A stretch of DNA of 8,178 nucleotides from Akkermansiaceae bacterium (GTDB taxonomy: Bacteria > Verrucomicrobiota > Verrucomicrobiia > Verrucomicrobiales > Akkermansiaceae): assembly GCA_023300065.1 (NCBI GenBank), contig JALZWJ010000105.1:1-8178 (forward strand), read 5' to 3'. Positions 5,986 through 8,178 of this stretch are shown here, piece by piece; within the stretch, counting starts at the first letter, position 1, and every line of letters starts with the position of its first letter. The notes under the pieces are model-generated. The model saw nothing but the letters and a program-made list of their open reading frames with translations. It ran no database searches and was not told where the DNA came from. Made by a program: the position numbers and the translations under genes.

Positions 5986-8178
5986 AAACGCCAAAGTGAG
6001 GCTGAGCAAAAATAGCCGACAATACCACTGAGTGCTGATCGTAAAGCCGAGGAAATACTTCTCCTTTGCTAGGAAGACTTTCGGCCGATCACTCCGCCGC
6101 CCATCAAGGCGTGAGGTCTCGGCAAGTTCGACCAAGTTTTCGACCCGTTCGTTGACGAAGAATTGTGAGACGGAGCGAATCGGATGGTCCGAATCAAAGT
6201 CTTCATCGATCTCTTCTCCGGCGGCTTCAAAGGCGAGCATTTTCTCGAGTTCTGCAAGTGGGTCGTCCAAAATTCGATCAGCCTCTTTTGGCGTTCTACT
6301 CACTGCGGCGAAGAGGACGCGGAGTTCCTCGCTCCCATCATAAAGTTCTTTTTGCTCCTCAGAGCTCAGTTTTTTTAGCTCCTTGAGTTTGTCGATCCGC
6401 TCTTGCAGCGGTTGGCGGACTTTCTCAAATCGGTTACTGGTCGCTTGGCTGACAAGGCTCCCTTCAAAGGCGTAGCGGAGGGGCATGATGGTAGAGGGCA
6501 CCGGTTCACCACCTTCATCACGGCCATCATCTGCTCTGACAAAGAGGCCGCGGTTCATTTCCTTAAATGGAATGAGGGCCCCGGCGAGGAGGATCTGAGG
6601 GACTAGAATCAGGGGGATGGCACCGAGGGCAGTTCGCTCTGAACGCGCCATGACCGAGATTAAGAGGGCGAGGGCGGTGCCGCAGCAGCCGGTCAAAACC
6701 ATCCACCCAAAGTGCTCCCAAAAGAGATTCTGAATTTCCAAAACGGCATGAGCAACCCCGATAAAGACGGCGGATTGGAGTGAGACCATCGCGGTCAGGA
6801 CCAGGAACTTAGCGCCTAGATAGAGAATGGGGTGTGGGCGGCAATTACGCTCTCTCCTCAGCACGGGGCGGTCTCGCAGCACTTCGGTGGCGCTGTTCGT
6901 GAGGCCAAAGAACATCGCCACGGTGACGGCTAGAAAAAGGTAAGAAGAAAGGTGCATTCCGGAGTGGAATTGATAACTCCCCTCCGCAGATGCTCGGAGT
7001 GTCATGCCGATCAACCCCGCCAAGAGAGGGGCTTCCAGAAGTGCGGAGTAGAACGTCCCGCGGTGGCGATACTTCGACTTCGCGGCGCGGGCGAGGTGGG
7101 TTTTAAAGATCATCCACTTCTGCCTCCTTCCGTGAGCAGGGGGTTCCGGAGCTGCCACTTGGTCATCCGCAGTGGGGACCTCGATACCCCCAGTCGCTTG
7201 GCCTGCTTTCGAGAGCGAAAGATGTGCCATGACTTGGCGGTTTTCGAAGCGTTCTTGCCAAAAGTCAGGCAGGAATCGGCGCTTCATTTTCCCCGTAGTA
7301 TGCAGTTGCGGCATCGGGCTCTCTAGCACATCGAAGACAAAGTCGGCGCCGTGGTGGAGCGGGTTTTTCGCTCTGTCAGGGCTTTCGGGACTGGCCAGCC
7401 CAAGGTCATCCGAGGCTTCCTTAAAGTAATTTACGAGTTCGGAGGGCGGACCGTAGAAGGCCATTTTCCCGCCCCGGTCGAGGAGTAAGACGAGGTCGAA
7501 GGCCCCGAGAACTTTTTCACTGGGACGGTGGAGTGAAGCCACCACGATCTTGTCTTGGGCGAAGCCGTGAAGGGCATCTACCACGTGTTCGGCATCCTTT
7601 GAGGAGAGGCCGGAGATCGGTTCATCAAAGAGAAAGATCTCGCCGCCACCAATGAGGTCTAGCCCCGCATTGAGGCGGGAGCGTTCGCCTCCACTGAGGC
7701 TTTTAGATCCAGGTGCGCCAATGCGGCGTTCTCCAATTCGGTCCAGTCCGAGTTCACCAAGGAGATAGTTGACGCGTTTCTGAATGGCCGTTTCGGAGAG
7801 GTGTGGTCGGCGGATCGCGGCAGCGTGAGCGAGGTGCTCGCGGGCGCTCAACTGTTCACTCAGCGCATCCTCTTGTGGCATGAATGAGATGAGGGGAGAG
7901 AGGCGGCTTTGGCGCTCGTAAAGCGATAGTCCATTCAGCCTCACGTGCCCGCTCTTGGGGCTCCGCTGTCCTGCTAAGATTTCTAAAAGGGTGCTTTTAC
8001 CACTTCCACTGGGTCCAATGATGCACATCATTTGGCCCCGCTCGAGTTGGAAGGAGAGGCTATCGATCGCTTTGCCACCTTTCCAAAAACGGTGGTTGAG
8101 ATTCTCCACTTGGAGATGGCGCACGAGGTTGCGCTCCTCATCGAGGATGTTATCTGAGAAGCGACATCTCAGCGCTTG
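5938..8178 (-). CDS. ABCG-type ABC transporter, fused ATPase-permease (5' end beyond window)
   Basis: A half-transporter with the ATPase ahead of the membrane domain. Numbered from a GTG at 8124, motifs are Walker A GPSGSGKST (37-45), Q-loop MPQED (82-86), signature LSGGERSR (143-150), Walker B EIFLFDEP (162-169), D-loop SGLSS (171-175) and switch His199. Hydrophobic segments near 360-377, 393-410, 434-460, 474-492, 498-519 and 699-724 give about six membrane helices. A hydrophilic stretch (about 520-698) with a charged, possibly coiled-coil part separates the last two; it resembles ABC-2/ABCG permeases with an enlarged loop. DEP.SGLSS instead of DEPTSGLDS, and LRDRPVLRRERN before a helix, recall a bacterial ABCG-like group that often has an N-terminal extension. 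The frame stays open without a stop from 8124 to the window edge (18 more codons), so the true start is probably outside. Substrate unknown; likely inner membrane. Confidence 0.9.
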   Translation of the reverse strand, partial: QALRCRFSDNILDEERNLVRHLQVENLNHRFWKGGKAIDSLSFQLERGQMMCIIGPSGSGKSTLLEILAGQRSPKSGHVRLNGLSLYERQSRLSPLISFMPQEDALSEQLSAREHLAHAAAIRRPHLSETAIQKRVNYLLGELGLDRIGERRIGAPGSKSLSGGERSRLNAGLDLIGGGEIFLFDEPISGLSSKDAEHVVDALHGFAQDKIVVASLHRPSEKVLGAFDLVLLLDRGGKMAFYGPPSELVNYFKEASDDLGLASPESPDRAKNPLHHGADFVFDVLESPMPQLHTTGKMKRRFLPDFWQERFENRQVMAHLSLSKAGQATGGIEVPTADDQVAAPEPPAHGRRQKWMIFKTHLARAAKSKYRHRGTFYSALLEAPLLAGLIGMTLRASAEGSYQFHSGMHLSSYLFLAVTVAMFFGLTNSATEVLRDRPVLRRERNCRPHPILYLGAKFLVLTAMVSLQSAVFIGVAHAVLEIQNLFWEHFGWMVLTGCCGTALALLISVMARSERTALGAIPLILVPQILLAGALIPFKEMNRGLFVRADDGRDEGGEPVPSTIMPLRYAFEGSLVSQATSNRFEKVRQPLQERIDKLKELKKLSSEEQKELYDGSEELRVLFAAVSRTPKEADRILDDPLAELEKMLAFEAAGEEIDEDFDSDHPIRSVSQFFVNERVENLVELAETSRLDGRRSDRPKVFLAKEKYFLGFTISTQWYCRLFLLSLTLAFLIPAIYLLKLSLIRR

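Noticed and set aside
6032..7429. Several plus-strand frames opposite the ABC transporter
   Set aside because: They are compositionally odd (Ser/Arg-rich), lack recognisable domains and are antisense to a gene with clear motifs.

Overview
The window reads as an ordinary chromosomal segment of a Gram-negative bacterium, because it holds the end of a BamA-type outer-membrane protein and a signal-peptidase-II lipoprotein. Moderate GC, start sites without obvious Shine-Dalgarno sequences, and the protein types make a Verrucomicrobiota-like host my best guess. That is an inference from general resemblance, not a phylogenetic result. I see no tRNA, rRNA, insertion sequence, CRISPR array or prophage gene.

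Layout from left to right. (1) Positions 1-329, plus strand: the last 108 residues of a BamA/Omp85 beta-barrel. A strong hairpin with U-runs on both strands (358-392) separates it from a converging minus-strand unit. (2) The minus-strand unit, read 3939 to 419, holds a large lipoprotein related to the YyaL/SPATA20 (DUF255 thioredoxin-like plus alpha/alpha-barrel) family, then hisB, then hisH, with gaps of 59 and 15 bases. The two his genes encode the dehydratase and the glutaminase subunit of IGP synthase in histidine biosynthesis. (3) A 146-base divergent intergenic region (3940-4085) carries two small inverted repeats. (4) Positions 4086-5985, plus strand: a two-gene unit of a ParA-type ATPase and a 371-residue protein that starts inside the end of parA. 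The second protein has a disordered Pro/Glu/Ala linker with KVEPA tandem repeats and a C-terminal domain resembling Roadblock/LC7. No ParB gene or parS site is visible. (5) Positions 5938-8178, minus strand: an ABCG-type fused ATPase-permease. Its frame runs off the right edge, and its 3' end overlaps the preceding gene tail-to-tail by 48 bases.

Two points deserve a second look. The first is the ParA plus Roadblock-like pair, a candidate subcellular positioning or polarity module without ParB. The second is the YyaL-like lipoprotein, which keeps the family architecture but has lost the conserved Cys pairs and other signature residues, suggesting an envelope-located pseudo-enzyme or binding protein. 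The remaining genes are recognisable housekeeping or transport functions.
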